A stretch of DNA of 64,000 bases from Pedobacter sp. KBS0701 (GCF_005938645.2 NZ_CP042171.1:4154001-4218000), one strand, 5' to 3'; positions 34,626 to 44,875 are shown, counted from the first letter of the stretch. The notes: a model not told the origin generated them from the sequence alone. Made by a program: numbers and translations.

Positions 34626-36338
34626 CTAATATCCCGGACTCTGTTTGAGTGTGCCTTTACTTCTATCAATCTGATCCTGAGGTAAAGGAAAATAATCGTC
34701 CCTGGCTTCGATGGTGATGCCTTTTAAGTAATTAAAGTATCCGCCTTCAAAAGCAAAATAGCTCTCAAGGGTTTGTTTGGCTATGCCCCAACGCACAAGA
34801 TCGAAAAACCGGTGGCCTTCCATTGCCAATTCCAATCTGCGTTCAAAACGTACCGCATTTCTGGCATAAGTATCATTTGGGAACGATACATACTCACTAA
34901 CTTTGTAAGCCGCAGCCGGCACACCGTTTATATCTCTGGGCGTTATTTTGGCTGCCCTGGCCCTCACTGCGTTTACCAACGTTAAGGCCCTGGCTAAATC
35001 GCCTTTTTCTACCGCACATTCTGCCGCCATCAGATAAACATCGCCTAAACGGATCAGATTCACATTTAATCCGGTTACATTGGTGGTACCTGGTGCAGTT
35101 CCGCTCGAAATCTGAGCAACATCAATGGTATTCTTAACAGCCAGAAAAGGACCGCCATTACTGGCATCACGAATCCAGGTATCGCCAGGCATTATACCCC
35201 AATCCCGATATGGAACACCGCGTCTTCCTATTGTCGATTCAATTCTTGGATCTAAAGGTAAGGTCTTGTCTACAGCATAATTTATTTTATCTGCTTCGGT
35301 TAACCCATAATCAGATTTATATGGATTAGTACGGTAGCTGCCATCCAATAGCGGTAACCCTACAGCACTTACTTTAAATGAATTGGCTAAATCTATAGTT
35401 GGCTGAAAAAAACCGCAGCAGTTAATAGGTGCATTTCCATAAGGAAAGTTAAGTATATCGCCTACATTGCCATTATCTCCGCCAGTACCATCTGTTCCAA
35501 CAGAATGCTGAACAGACATAATGGTTTCTGGTCCGTCTTCTTTAGTGATATCAAAGTTATCGGAATAGGGCATATCAATCAGAGATGGTTTTGCCAAAAT
35601 TACAGCATTCAACAAATCGTAGGCTTCAGGATATTTTTTTTGATATAAAAATACCTTTCCAAGATAAGCCTGAGCAGCATATTTATCTACCCTGCCCTTT
35701 TGATTTTTTGGTTTAGTTGTGCTTAAATTGGCAACAGCAAACTGAAGATCATCTACAATATTTGGATAAATATCTTTATCATTCGGAACAAATGTACCGC
35801 TTGTGGCTTCTGTAATGTATGGCACAACTTTAAATATCCGTACCAAAAAGAAATAATAGTGCGCCCGAAGTAATCTGGTTTCCCCCTGAATTTCCTTTGC
35901 GCGGGCATCGCTAAATTTTGCGGTACCTTGTCCGGCCTGGAGGTTGGCCAGAATTTTAAGGGTATTGTTACAACGTTGGATCCCTTCAAAACACCTGTCC
36001 CAAATATTCGATAAATTATCATTTGTACTGGTTGGCGCATGTTGCTCAATGGCATTCATTGGTGGCTGATCGCCAATCTCACTCCCTTTGTGTGCATTAT
36101 CAGAAGCCACCTCGCCAAACAACCATTGGCTTGGTGCTGCGCCATAATTGCCATAAGTTCCGTTTACATTGCCATTGAGTAACCCATAGGCCCCTACCAG
36201 CAAACCTTCTACCCCATCTTGCGTAGTAAGCTGGGCTTCTGTTAATTCGCCTTGAGGCTGAAGCGTTAAAAACTCCTTTTTGCAGGAAAACGTACTGCAA
36301 ATCAATAAGGAAAGAAGAATATATTTTATATGTTTCAT
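34626..36338 (-). CDS. SusD/RagB family nutrient-binding outer-membrane lipoprotein
   Basis: SusD-like proteins sit on the outer face of the outer membrane as the lid of the SusC transporter and bind oligosaccharides or other nutrients. The 570-residue protein has a lipobox ending at Cys19 (STFSC), TPR-like helices (ETRLLRAHYYFFLVRIFKVV, AAQAYLGKVFLYQKKYPEA) and the C-terminal family block NAVRFERRLELAMEGHRFFD followed by LVRWG. The end FPLPQDQIDRSKGTLKQSPGY is classic. It lies 15 bp after susC, so the pair is one operon. The ligand cannot be predicted. Confidence 0.95.
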   Translation of the reverse strand: MKHIKYILLSLLICSTFSCKKEFLTLQPQGELTEAQLTTQDGVEGLLVGAYGLLNGNVNGTYGNYGAAPSQWLFGEVASDNAHKGSEIGDQPPMNAIEQHAPTSTNDNLSNIWDRCFEGIQRCNNTLKILANLQAGQGTAKFSDARAKEIQGETRLLRAHYYFFLVRIFKVVPYITEATSGTFVPNDKDIYPNIVDDLQFAVANLSTTKPKNQKGRVDKYAAQAYLGKVFLYQKKYPEAYDLLNAVILAKPSLIDMPYSDNFDITKEDGPETIMSVQHSVGTDGTGGDNGNVGDILNFPYGNAPINCCGFFQPTIDLANSFKVSAVGLPLLDGSYRTNPYKSDYGLTEADKINYAVDKTLPLDPRIESTIGRRGVPYRDWGIMPGDTWIRDASNGGPFLAVKNTIDVAQISSGTAPGTTNVTGLNVNLIRLGDVYLMAAECAVEKGDLARALTLVNAVRARAAKITPRDINGVPAAAYKVSEYVSFPNDTYARNAVRFERRLELAMEGHRFFDLVRWGIAKQTLESYFAFEGGYFNYLKGITIEARDDYFPLPQDQIDRSKGTLKQSPGY

Positions 36339-36353
36339 TTTGATATCTTTTAA

Positions 36354-39300
36354 TTAAAATCCAACATTAATACCGATTAAAAACTGACGTGGCGAAGGAT
36401 AAACGCCTTTATCAACCCCAAGTGCCGAAAAAGTATCGGCAGGAGGACCCGAACTTCCTACAGAAGAAGAAGCATCTCTGGTTTGACTCACCTCCGGATC
36501 CAGACCTGTGTAATTGGTAATGGTGAAAAGGTTAGTAGCACTTACATAAACTCTGATTCTGGTAATACCCGATTTTGGCCCGAATGCTTTAGCTGTTGGA
36601 ATTGAATAACCGATCTGTATATTCTTCAACCTTAAAAAACTACCATCCTGAACATAATAACTTGAAGAAGCCAGTTCAACATCTGATGCACCCACGTAAG
36701 CAGATGGGGTAAGGCTTGAAGAATTACTCGGACTCCAGGCGTTTAACAATCTTGTACTTTTAGCACCGGCAAAAGATGGAAAGTCAGTAAAATAGCGGGT
36801 CGCCTCAAACAAATCATTGCCTTGAACACCGTATAAGAAAGCGGAAATATCGAAGTTTTTGTAAGATGCATTTAAATTTACACCATAGGTAAAATCTGGA
36901 TTCGGATTGCCGATAATGGTACGGTCTTTAGGATCGATTATACCATCGCCATTGATATCCTGGTAACGCAAACCGCCAACCCTTGCGCCTGCGTACGAAG
37001 GATTATTTTGAATGTCTGCTGTACTTTGATAGATTCCGGCTGTTTTGTATCCAAAGAAAGATCCGAAAGGCTCACCTTCCTGCAAAACACTGGTCTGTAA
37101 GCTTCTGTAATTGCCATAAATCTGATTAAAAATACCAGGCGCTAACCTCACAATTTTATTGTCGTTTTTGGAGAGATTTAAACCAATGTCAAATTTAAAA
37201 GGGTTATCTGCGCTTCTTCCGTAGTGATAAGCAACATTAAATTCGACCCCTTTATTGCTCATATCACCGATATTAACATAAGGCGAACTACCTAAACCAA
37301 CTACGCTCGATGGTAATGGCAAATTATAAAGCATATCGGAAGTTTTTTTGTTGTACCAGTCTAATGATCCGTCAATGGCACCGCCAATTAGCGTAAAATC
37401 AAGACCAACATTTAAGGCTTTTAACGATTCCCATTTTACATCCGGATTTTGATAAGCATTTTGCCACACACCGGTAGTAAGGCCATTGCCTCCGCCAACA
37501 GCATAGGCTGAGTTAACAATAGAACTCTGGTATCTGTTGATGTATTGATATGGAGGTATTCGCTGGTTACCGGTTTGGCCATATCCAACCCTCAATTTTA
37601 AATCGCTGATCCATTTAACATCTTTCATAAATTCTTCTTCCGATAACCTCCATGCTGCACTCGCTGCCGGATAATAACCGTACTTGTTTGCAGGGCCGAA
37701 GTTAGAAGAACCGTCACGGCGAATGGTAACACTAGCCAGATAACGGTCATGATAAGAATAATCTGCTTTGGCAAATAGCGAGAAAAGGGAGCCAATTGAT
37801 CCGTAACTCGAATTACTGATATTAGATGAACCTGTATTGAGGTAGTAATAATCCTGACTGCCTAAAATGAAGTAGCCATTTCTTCCGGCATTTAGCTGTC
37901 TTGATCGTGATCTGATGGCTTCAGTACCCACTAATACATTTACCCTATGCTTTTCATTAAATACTTTACTATAATTTAAAGTGTTGGTCCAGGTCCATTC
38001 GGTATTATACCCCTGATATTCGTTCAGGTTATTCGAATTGTTGCCTTCAGAAAATTCCAGGTTTGGATAACGCATAGATAAACCATTAAAGTTTTCATAA
38101 CGCAAACCGAAATTGGTTTTTAATACTAATCCTGGAATGATATCGCCCTCCGCATAAACGTTTCCGAAAAAGAAATTACTTTTATTCTTATTGTCTTTTG
38201 CGCGATACAGAAAAGCAACAGGATTTTCAGCATTTCCCAGCTGGCTTCCGCGGCTACCGGCAAAATTTCCGGCAATGTCGTAAACCGGAATAATGGTAGG
38301 GATCCGGTATGCCCAGCCCAGTGCACTTCCCTGATCCTGATAATCACCAGAAACATTCGGGTTTACACCCAAACCAAAGCCTTCTGAATAGCTGTATTGC
38401 GCATTCTCACCAAAGCGAACCCTTTTATTAAATGCTGAAATATTGGTGTTCGATCTAAAATTGAACCGCTTAAATCCGGTGTATTTAATGGTTCCTTTCT
38501 GATCCAGATAACCACCAGAGAAAGTATAAGTTGCATTTTCTCCACCTCCTGTAGCGCTAAGCTGATAATTTTGAACAGGCGCGACTTCAGTAATTTCATC
38601 AAACCAGTTGGTACCCGCTTTATTTGCTTTTGTAATCTGATAAAAAAGATCAGGATCACGGCTATAGTTGTATTTAGAAGGATCTGCATCAGCAGCAGTA
38701 ACATCCTGACCAAGGCTTAAACCGGCCACCAAATATTCTGGCAATACAGGAGTTGAACCAGAACCATAATTTTTTCCTGCTGCAACTGGTAGCCCCGCAT
38801 TGGCATAACCGTCAAATATATACTGTGCATATTGCTGGGGATTCATCATTTCAGGAAAACTATTTTTTCTGGGAACCTGTGTACCATAATAAGAGTCGAG
38901 CGTGATTTTGGGTGCACCAACTATCCCTTTTTTAGTGGTGATGATTACCACACCATTATTTGCCCTTGAGCCATAAATAGATGCCGAAGACGCATCTTTC
39001 AATACTTGCAGGCTTTCGATATCATTCTGGTTAAGCCATGATAATTTACCTTCAAAAGGAACGCCATCAATAACATAAAGTGGTTCGTTGTTATTAATGG
39101 TACTGATTCCCCTGATTCTGATCTGTGGTGTTGAGCCTGGCGCACCGTCGTTTATAATCTGCACACCCGTTGCTTTACCTTGCAAGGCCTCTACCGCACT
39201 TGCAGCGGGTTGTGCTTTTAACAGTTCCATGTTAACCACAGCAACGGCACCGGTTAAATCCTTTTTCCGCTGAGAAGAATAACCGGTTACAATCACATCT

Positions 39301-39623
39301 GTTAAATTGTTATTCTCAGCCTGTAAAATAATAGTGATATTGGTCTGTTTACCCACTGCCACTTCTTTATTCCCGTAGCCAACAAAAGAAATCACCAAAA
39401 TATCAGTAGGCTTTACATTCAAAGAGAAAGTTCCGTTGGCATCAGTAGTGGTACCTCCGGCGGCATTCTTAATTTTAATTGTGGCTCCAATAACAGGTAA
39501 TTTGTCATCACTGGCAACAACTTTACCAGTAATTTTTGATTGGGCCATTGCACCAAGGGCAAATAGCATCCCCAAACACAAGAGAAGAAAACTCCTCTTG
39601 ATACAAAATAGATTTTGTTTCAT
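36354..39623 (-). CDS. SusC/RagA family TonB-dependent outer-membrane transporter
   Basis: SusC forms the TonB-powered barrel under the SusD lid. After the signal peptide (1-27), a CarboxypepD_reg-like domain runs to about residue 105 (ITGKVVASDDKLPVIGATIK). The plug domain contains LTDVIVTGYSSQRKKDLTGA and the SusC motif IRIRGISTINNNEPLYVIDG, then LKDASSASIYGSRANNGVV. The barrel ends in GVYPSPRQFLIGINVGF. No STN domain is present, so anti-sigma signalling through this protein is unlikely. No degradative enzymes flank it, making this an orphan pair. Confidence 0.95.
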   Translation of the reverse strand: MKQNLFCIKRSFLLLCLGMLFALGAMAQSKITGKVVASDDKLPVIGATIKIKNAAGGTTTDANGTFSLNVKPTDILVISFVGYGNKEVAVGKQTNITIILQAENNNLTDVIVTGYSSQRKKDLTGAVAVVNMELLKAQPAASAVEALQGKATGVQIINDGAPGSTPQIRIRGISTINNNEPLYVIDGVPFEGKLSWLNQNDIESLQVLKDASSASIYGSRANNGVVIITTKKGIVGAPKITLDSYYGTQVPRKNSFPEMMNPQQYAQYIFDGYANAGLPVAAGKNYGSGSTPVLPEYLVAGLSLGQDVTAADADPSKYNYSRDPDLFYQITKANKAGTNWFDEITEVAPVQNYQLSATGGGENATYTFSGGYLDQKGTIKYTGFKRFNFRSNTNISAFNKRVRFGENAQYSYSEGFGLGVNPNVSGDYQDQGSALGWAYRIPTIIPVYDIAGNFAGSRGSQLGNAENPVAFLYRAKDNKNKSNFFFGNVYAEGDIIPGLVLKTNFGLRYENFNGLSMRYPNLEFSEGNNSNNLNEYQGYNTEWTWTNTLNYSKVFNEKHRVNVLVGTEAIRSRSRQLNAGRNGYFILGSQDYYYLNTGSSNISNSSYGSIGSLFSLFAKADYSYHDRYLASVTIRRDGSSNFGPANKYGYYPAASAAWRLSEEEFMKDVKWISDLKLRVGYGQTGNQRIPPYQYINRYQSSIVNSAYAVGGGNGLTTGVWQNAYQNPDVKWESLKALNVGLDFTLIGGAIDGSLDWYNKKTSDMLYNLPLPSSVVGLGSSPYVNIGDMSNKGVEFNVAYHYGRSADNPFKFDIGLNLSKNDNKIVRLAPGIFNQIYGNYRSLQTSVLQEGEPFGSFFGYKTAGIYQSTADIQNNPSYAGARVGGLRYQDINGDGIIDPKDRTIIGNPNPDFTYGVNLNASYKNFDISAFLYGVQGNDLFEATRYFTDFPSFAGAKSTRLLNAWSPSNSSSLTPSAYVGASDVELASSSYYVQDGSFLRLKNIQIGYSIPTAKAFGPKSGITRIRVYVSATNLFTITNYTGLDPEVSQTRDASSSVGSSGPPADTFSALGVDKGVYPSPRQFLIGINVGF

Positions 39624-39721
39624 AGGTTTATAATGATTAGGTTAATAATGCGTACTCATACTTCTGATATCTGATAAACAGACAACATCAGTTTATTGTC
39701 TCTGTTAAGATGGTGTATTAA

Positions 39722-39811
39722 TTAACTTGCTTTAAAGGATTTACCACCGCTAAAAGACGGAGGATGCAGGAAGAAGTGATTTCTTCTATTAGGGAGTAGT
39801 TTTTTTCTCAT
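39722..39811 (-). CDS. Possible 29-residue leader peptide upstream of susC
   Basis: On the minus strand, ATG 39811-39809 opens a 29-codon frame that ends in TAA at 39722-39724, about 100 nt before the susC ATG. The peptide is basic and aromatic: it starts MRKKLLPNRRNHFFLHPP and ends in FSGGKSFKAS. It lies where a 5' leader is expected and could serve attenuation or translational control. With no comparison sequences I cannot tell it from a chance ORF. Confidence 0.35.
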   Translation of the reverse strand: MRKKLLPNRRNHFFLHPPSFSGGKSFKAS

Positions 39812-40071
39812 AAGTAGGTTGGTTAGGTAAGATTGTTAGTTGCTTTATTTATGATTTACATAGTGGTATTTTACAAATAAATATAAACTAGTGTAAAAAA
39901 TACACTTATTTAAAATAAATATACATATAAAAAATAATTATACTACAAATTATATATATACAAAATACTAACTAAAAAGATTATGATGTAATATAATAGG
40001 CTTACACGCGTAATCAACATAATGATTGAGATTTACATTTATCAAAAAACACATTCTTTATACATTTTTTG

Positions 40072-40079
40072 TATCTTTG
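40072..40079 (+). promoter_or_regulatory. -7 box of the helicase promoter
   Basis: TATCTTTG followed by C is the canonical Bacteroidota -7 element. Transcription would start near 40086, giving a leader of roughly 105 nt before the helicase ATG. The -33 element is not clear. Confidence 0.65.
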
Positions 40080-40085
40080 CACCTG

Positions 40086-40192
40086 AAGCAGGAATAAGGG
40101 CTTGCCATTCTGAATGGCATATTCTCTCCGCAAGTTAGTCCTTCAACAAATGATTGTTCTAGCTTCTTCGATAAATATTACACAGAAAATAC
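40086..40192 (+). promoter_or_regulatory. Structured 5' leader of the DEAD-box helicase gene
   Basis: The leader contains a hairpin GCCATT-CTG-AATGGC (40104-40118), and an alternative outer pairing of CTTGC (40101-40105) with GCAAG (40130-40134) that shares bases with it. Mutually exclusive structures in front of a cold-shock-type RNA helicase suggest feedback or temperature control. This is inference from base pairing alone. Confidence 0.35.
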
Positions 40193-41494
40193 ATGTTATT
40201 CAAAGAATTAAACCTCATTGAGCCCATTTTAAAGGCCCTTGAGACCGAAGGTTATACACAACCAACACCAATACAGGAGCAATCCATTCCAACAATATTA
40301 AAAGGCAAAGATTTATTAGGTTGCGCACAAACAGGTACCGGAAAAACTGCTGCCTTTGCTATTCCGATGTTGCAGTTATTGCACGAAAAACACATCAACA
40401 CCAAAGCAACTAAAAACATAAAGGCTTTAGTTTTAACGCCTACACGCGAGCTTGCCATTCAGATTGAAGAAAGCTTTAAAGCTTATGGCCGCCACTTAAA
40501 CTTACGTCATCTGGTAATTTTTGGGGGTGTAAACCAACACTCGCAGGTCGAAGCCCTAAGAAAAGGCGTTGATATTTTAGTGGCAACACCTGGCCGTTTA
40601 TTAGACTTAATGAACCAGGGATTCATTAGCTTAAATACCATTGAACTTTTCGTACTGGATGAGGCTGATCGGATGCTCGATATGGGCTTTATTCACGATG
40701 TGAAAAAAGTAGTAGCTAAATTACCAGCTAAACGTCAGACTTTATTTTTCTCGGCAACCATGCCAGATGAAATCCAGAAGTTGGCGAATACGATTTTATC
40801 TAGTCCGACAAAAGTAGAGGTCACCCCTATTTCTTCTACTGCCGAAACAATTGTTCAGTCGGTGTATTTTGTAGACAAACCTGATAAAAAGAAATTATTG
40901 ATCCATCTTCTTGAAGATAAAAAGATCGAAACTGCTTTGGTTTTTACCCGTACCAAACATGGTGCAGACCGTATTGTTAAGGATTTGGCTCATGCTGGTA
41001 TTAAAGCTGCTGCTATCCACGGTAATAAATCGCAAAATGCCCGTCAAAGGGCATTAACTGATTTTAAAGATAGAAAAATCCGTGTTTTGGTAGCGACTGA
41101 TATTGCTGCACGTGGTATTGATATTGATCAGTTATCACATGTTTTCAATTTTGAGTTACCAAACATTCCTGAATCTTACGTTCACAGAATTGGCCGTACC
41201 GGTCGTGCTGGTGCAAACGGTATTGCGATTTCTTTCTGTGATGCAGAGGAAAACGAATACTTATTGGATATCCAGAAACTGATCAAAATTACGTTGCCAG
41301 TAGTTGACGACCACCCTTACCCGTTAAGCTGGGAAAGTATGTTAGCCAAAAATCAGGTTAAACGCAAACCACAAGCCCAATCTAAAGGCGGCGGCGGTGC
41401 TAAAAAAAGTGGTGATGGCAATATGAGTGGTAAGCCACGTAATGCCAGCAACAACAGGAGATTTGGTGGAAACAGAAAAAGAGGAGATAGATAG
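40193..41494 (+). CDS. DEAD-box ATP-dependent RNA helicase, RhlE-like
   Basis: The protein unwinds RNA duplexes, typically in ribosome assembly or cold adaptation. All core motifs are present in 433 residues: Q motif PTPIQEQSIP, motif I AQTGTGKT, PTRELA, DEAD in VLDEADRMLDMGF, SAT in FFSATMP, TDIAARGIDI and HRIGRTGRAG. The C-terminal tail from about 388 is basic and rich in Gly, Asn and Arg, an RNA-binding extension. The order and lengths fit RhlE. The gene stands alone with a long leader. Confidence 0.93.
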   Translation: MLFKELNLIEPILKALETEGYTQPTPIQEQSIPTILKGKDLLGCAQTGTGKTAAFAIPMLQLLHEKHINTKATKNIKALVLTPTRELAIQIEESFKAYGRHLNLRHLVIFGGVNQHSQVEALRKGVDILVATPGRLLDLMNQGFISLNTIELFVLDEADRMLDMGFIHDVKKVVAKLPAKRQTLFFSATMPDEIQKLANTILSSPTKVEVTPISSTAETIVQSVYFVDKPDKKKLLIHLLEDKKIETALVFTRTKHGADRIVKDLAHAGIKAAAIHGNKSQNARQRALTDFKDRKIRVLVATDIAARGIDIDQLSHVFNFELPNIPESYVHRIGRTGRAGANGIAISFCDAEENEYLLDIQKLIKITLPVVDDHPYPLSWESMLAKNQVKRKPQAQSKGGGGAKKSGDGNMSGKPRNASNNRRFGGNRKRGDR

Positions 41495-41600
41495 GCTTTT
41501 GAGGTGGAAGGCTGAAGGTTTAATTTATATTTAGCAACAAAATCCTGAACGATACATAGCTGAATAGGTATATTATTTACAAATTAATATCAGTGCAATC

Positions 41601-41695
41601 GTCATTTCGAGCACAGCCGAGAACCACGAAGTGCTCAGCGAAGCTAAATCTGCTAAGGAGATCTCTCCATTTCACTGCGTTTCAGTCGAGATGAC
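41601..41695. repeat. GTCAT...ATGAC-type interspersed repeat (long form)
   Basis: A 95-bp copy begins GTCATTTCGAGCACAGCCGA and ends GTCGAGATGAC. Its right half matches the 28534 copy. It lies between the helicase gene and leuS. Confidence 0.78.
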
Positions 41696-41731
41696 GACCT
41701 TTCTATTGGGACCTGTCCCAAAGAAATAAAA

Positions 41732-41767
41732 AACCCGGATTACGAAACGTAGTCCGGGTTTTGTTTT
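41732..41767 (+). terminator. Rho-independent terminator
   Basis: A long stem AACCCGGATTACG / CGTAGTCCGGGTT (one mismatch, loop AAA) is followed by TTGTTTTTTAT. It serves the helicase transcript after the repeat. The upstream A-run could allow some function on the other strand too. Confidence 0.85.
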
Positions 41768-41812
41768 TTATCGCTTTAGTCTAATCTGATAATCAATGAA
41801 TTAAAACGCCGC

Positions 41813-41879
41813 GTCATTCCCAACTTGATTGGGAATCGCAATCCGATAGCTTTAAGATTCCCGCCTGCGCGGGAATGAC
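41813..41879. repeat. Inverted repeat with GTCATTCCC ends
   Basis: A 67-bp element has ends GTCATTCCC and GGGAATGAC plus inner pairs (CCAACTTGATTGGGAATC and GATTCCCGCCTGCGCGGG). It is a second palindromic repeat type, just 3' of the terminator. Purine/pyrimidine-rich repeat sequence follows to the leuS stop. Confidence 0.7.
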
Positions 41880-41954
41880 GGAACTTTTTATATTTCTAGC
41901 TTAGGCAAGCGCAAGGAAAACCCTCCACCCTATTACCTTCCGCCTTCTACCTCT

Positions 41955-44741
41955 CTAAACCACCACGTTAATAATCTTTCCTTTAACGAAAATGATCTTT
42001 TTGGTTGGTTTCCCATCTAAGAATTTCAGGAATTGCTCATCAGCCAATAAAATACTTTCTACTTCTGGTTGGGCTAAAGTTAAGCTCAAATTCAGGTTCA
42101 TTTTCATTTTACCGTTGATGGAAACCGGGTAAGCAAACTCATCTTCTACCAGATACTCAGGCTTAAATGTTGGGAAAGCAGTATAGGATAAAGTTCCAGC
42201 CTCGTTACCTAACAATACCCAAAGTTCTTCACAGATATGTGGCGCATAAGGCGAAAGAATAATCACCATATCTTCCAAAATCTGACGGTTTTTACATTTA
42301 AGATCCGTTAATTCATTTACCGCAATCATGAAACTTGATACAGAAGTATTGAAAGAAAAACGTTCGATATCATCCTGTACTTTTTTAATGATTTTATGCA
42401 GCGATTTCAGCTCCGCTTTGGTAGGTACATTATCATTTACATGGAAAGTCCAGTCTTCGTTGTGGAACAAACGCCAGAATTTACGCAAGAACTTAAATAC
42501 CCCTTCAATGCCATTGGTATTCCAGGGTTTACTTTGCTCTAACGGACCTAAGAACATTTCGTACATGCGCAAAGTATCGGCTCCGTAACGTTCAATCAAA
42601 TCATCAGGATTAACCACATTGAATTTTGATTTCGACATTTTTTCTACCTCAACACCACAAATGTATTTTCCACCCTCAAGAATAAATTCTGCATTGGCAT
42701 ATTCCTCTCTCCAGGCTTTAAATTTCGTCAGATCTAACGCATCGTTTTCAACAATGTTTACATCAACATGTAAAGCTGAAGTTTTATATTCTTTTCTTAA
42801 ACCGGCAGAAACATAAGTATTGGTAGGTTTTCCGTTCTCGTCGTTAATACGATAAACAAAATTACTCCTACCCTGAATCATCCCCTGGTTAATCAGTTTT
42901 TTAAAAGGCTCTTCTTCCTTGGTATAACCTAAATCTTTCAAAAATTTATTCCAGAAACGGCTGTACAATAAGTGACCAGTTGCATGTTCAGAACCACCGA
43001 TATACAAATCGACAGCCTTCCAATACTCAACTGCTTCTTTCGAAGCAAATTCTGCGTCATTATTGGCATCCATATACCGGTACCAGTACCAGCTGCTTCC
43101 TGCCCAACCCGGCATGGTGCTTAATTCATAGTGCCCGCCATCTTTTGGCAACCAGTTTTCGGCCCTGGCCAATGGTGGCTCACCTGTTTCGGTCGGTAAA
43201 TATTTATCAATTTCCGGAAGCAACAAAGGCAATTCTTCTTCATTTACCAAATATGGTAACCCATCTTTAAAGTAAACAGGAATCGGTTCACCCCAATAAC
43301 GCTGTCGACCGAAAATCGCATCGCGTTGACGGAAATTCACTTTGGCTTTTCCAACTTTTTCAACTTCTAACCAGTTATTCAAGAATGCTACAGCTTCTTT
43401 ATAAGTCAACCCGTTAATAAAACCAGAGTTGATATATTTCCCTTCTTTGGTCGGATCTGCCTGCACATCAATATCTTTTTGCCCGTCCAAAATCTGGATA
43501 ATCGGTAAATTAAAGTGTTTAGCAAATAACCAATCGCGTTGATCGCCACTTGGCACACCCATTACCGCACCTGTTCCATAACCAGCCAATACGTAATCAG
43601 CAATCCATAATTGAACGCGCTCACCACTTACCGGATTTATGACATAAGTACCTGTGAAAGCACCGGATACGGTTTTGGTATCAGCCATACGGTCTAATTC
43701 CGATTTCTTTTTCGTTAAAGCGATATAATTTGCAATGTCCTCTTTTTGTTCGGGAGTCGTCAATTTTGCAACCCATTCGTGTTCCGGAGCCAATACTAGA
43801 TACGAAACACCAAAAATGGTATCTACGCGCGTGGTAAACACTTCAATCTGTTTATCTTTTCCTTCTACCTGAAATTTAACAGATGCTCCCACACTTTTGC
43901 CTATCCAGTTGCGCTGCATTTCTTTAATTGGCTCTGGCCAGTCAATCGTATCTAAACCTTGCAAAAGCCGGTCTGAATAAGCAGTAATCCGCATACTCCA
44001 CTGCATCATTTTCTTTTGCTCAACCGGGAAACCGCCACGCTCTGAAAAACCGTCTTTTACTTCATCATTTGCTAAAACGGTACCTAAAGCTGCACACCAG
44101 TTTACAGTACTTTCGCGAAGATAAGTTAAACGGTATTTTAACAATTCGATCTGTTTCTCTTCATCAGTAAAAGTTGCCCAGTCGCTTGGCAGAAATTCTT
44201 TTGTATCTTCGTCACAAACCGATTTTACATAAGCAGTACCCGATGCGTTGAATTTTTCAATCAAGGTGGTAATATCTTCTGCCCTGTCGTTCTCAATATT
44301 ATACCACGAGTTGAACAACTGCATAAAAATCCACTGCGTCCATTTGTAATAAGACGGCTCGCTGGTACGTACTTCCCTGCTCCAATCAAAAGAAAAACCG
44401 ATCTGATCCAACTGTCGGCGGTAAGTTGCAATGTTTGCTTCAGTAGTAATGGCCGGATGTTGTCCGGTCTGTATCGCATATTGCTCCGCTGGTAATCCGA
44501 AAGAATCGTATCCCATCGGGTGCAATACGTTAAAACCTTTAAGGCGTTTGTATCTCGAAAAAATATCTGATGCAATGTAACCCAGTGGGTGACCAACGTG
44601 TAAGCCTGCTCCTGATGGATAAGGAAACATATCTAACACATAGTATTTTGGTTTTTCAGAATTGCTTTCGGCCTTAAATGTTTGATGATCTGCCCAGAAT
44701 TTCTGCCACTTCCGTTCTATTTCTTTGAATTGGTAATCCAT
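41955..44741 (-). CDS. leuS: Leucyl-tRNA synthetase
   Basis: LeuRS charges tRNA-Leu. The 928-residue protein has the HIGH-type motif in PYPSGAGLHVGHPLGY and the KMSKS motif in VEKMSKSKFNVVNPDDLI. The CP1 editing domain lies in the middle (VFTTRVDTIFGVSYLVLAPE, GYGTGAVMGVPSGDQRD), and the C-terminal anticodon-binding region ends in a KIIFVKGKIINVVV strand. Length is typical for Bacteroidota LeuRS, which carries an extra N-terminal insertion near residues 150-180. It is monocistronic. Confidence 0.96.
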   Translation of the reverse strand: MDYQFKEIERKWQKFWADHQTFKAESNSEKPKYYVLDMFPYPSGAGLHVGHPLGYIASDIFSRYKRLKGFNVLHPMGYDSFGLPAEQYAIQTGQHPAITTEANIATYRRQLDQIGFSFDWSREVRTSEPSYYKWTQWIFMQLFNSWYNIENDRAEDITTLIEKFNASGTAYVKSVCDEDTKEFLPSDWATFTDEEKQIELLKYRLTYLRESTVNWCAALGTVLANDEVKDGFSERGGFPVEQKKMMQWSMRITAYSDRLLQGLDTIDWPEPIKEMQRNWIGKSVGASVKFQVEGKDKQIEVFTTRVDTIFGVSYLVLAPEHEWVAKLTTPEQKEDIANYIALTKKKSELDRMADTKTVSGAFTGTYVINPVSGERVQLWIADYVLAGYGTGAVMGVPSGDQRDWLFAKHFNLPIIQILDGQKDIDVQADPTKEGKYINSGFINGLTYKEAVAFLNNWLEVEKVGKAKVNFRQRDAIFGRQRYWGEPIPVYFKDGLPYLVNEEELPLLLPEIDKYLPTETGEPPLARAENWLPKDGGHYELSTMPGWAGSSWYWYRYMDANNDAEFASKEAVEYWKAVDLYIGGSEHATGHLLYSRFWNKFLKDLGYTKEEEPFKKLINQGMIQGRSNFVYRINDENGKPTNTYVSAGLRKEYKTSALHVDVNIVENDALDLTKFKAWREEYANAEFILEGGKYICGVEVEKMSKSKFNVVNPDDLIERYGADTLRMYEMFLGPLEQSKPWNTNGIEGVFKFLRKFWRLFHNEDWTFHVNDNVPTKAELKSLHKIIKKVQDDIERFSFNTSVSSFMIAVNELTDLKCKNRQILEDMVIILSPYAPHICEELWVLLGNEAGTLSYTAFPTFKPEYLVEDEFAYPVSINGKMKMNLNLSLTLAQPEVESILLADEQFLKFLDGKPTKKIIFVKGKIINVVV

Positions 44742-44875
44742 TGCAAGTTTTAATTTTTTAAAGGGGCGAAAATACGGAAATTAAGGGGCTTAAAAAAGGA
44801 GATTCATGATATTATTTTGCCAGCAGAAATGCAGAATAAGAAGAAGTTAAGAGTAAAACCCCGGCACCTTTTGTG

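Noticed and set aside
40081..40150. Possible tRNA or T-box-like structure in the helicase leader.
   Set aside because: There is no clover-leaf, no conserved T-loop sequence and no T-box motif; only simple hairpins are seen.
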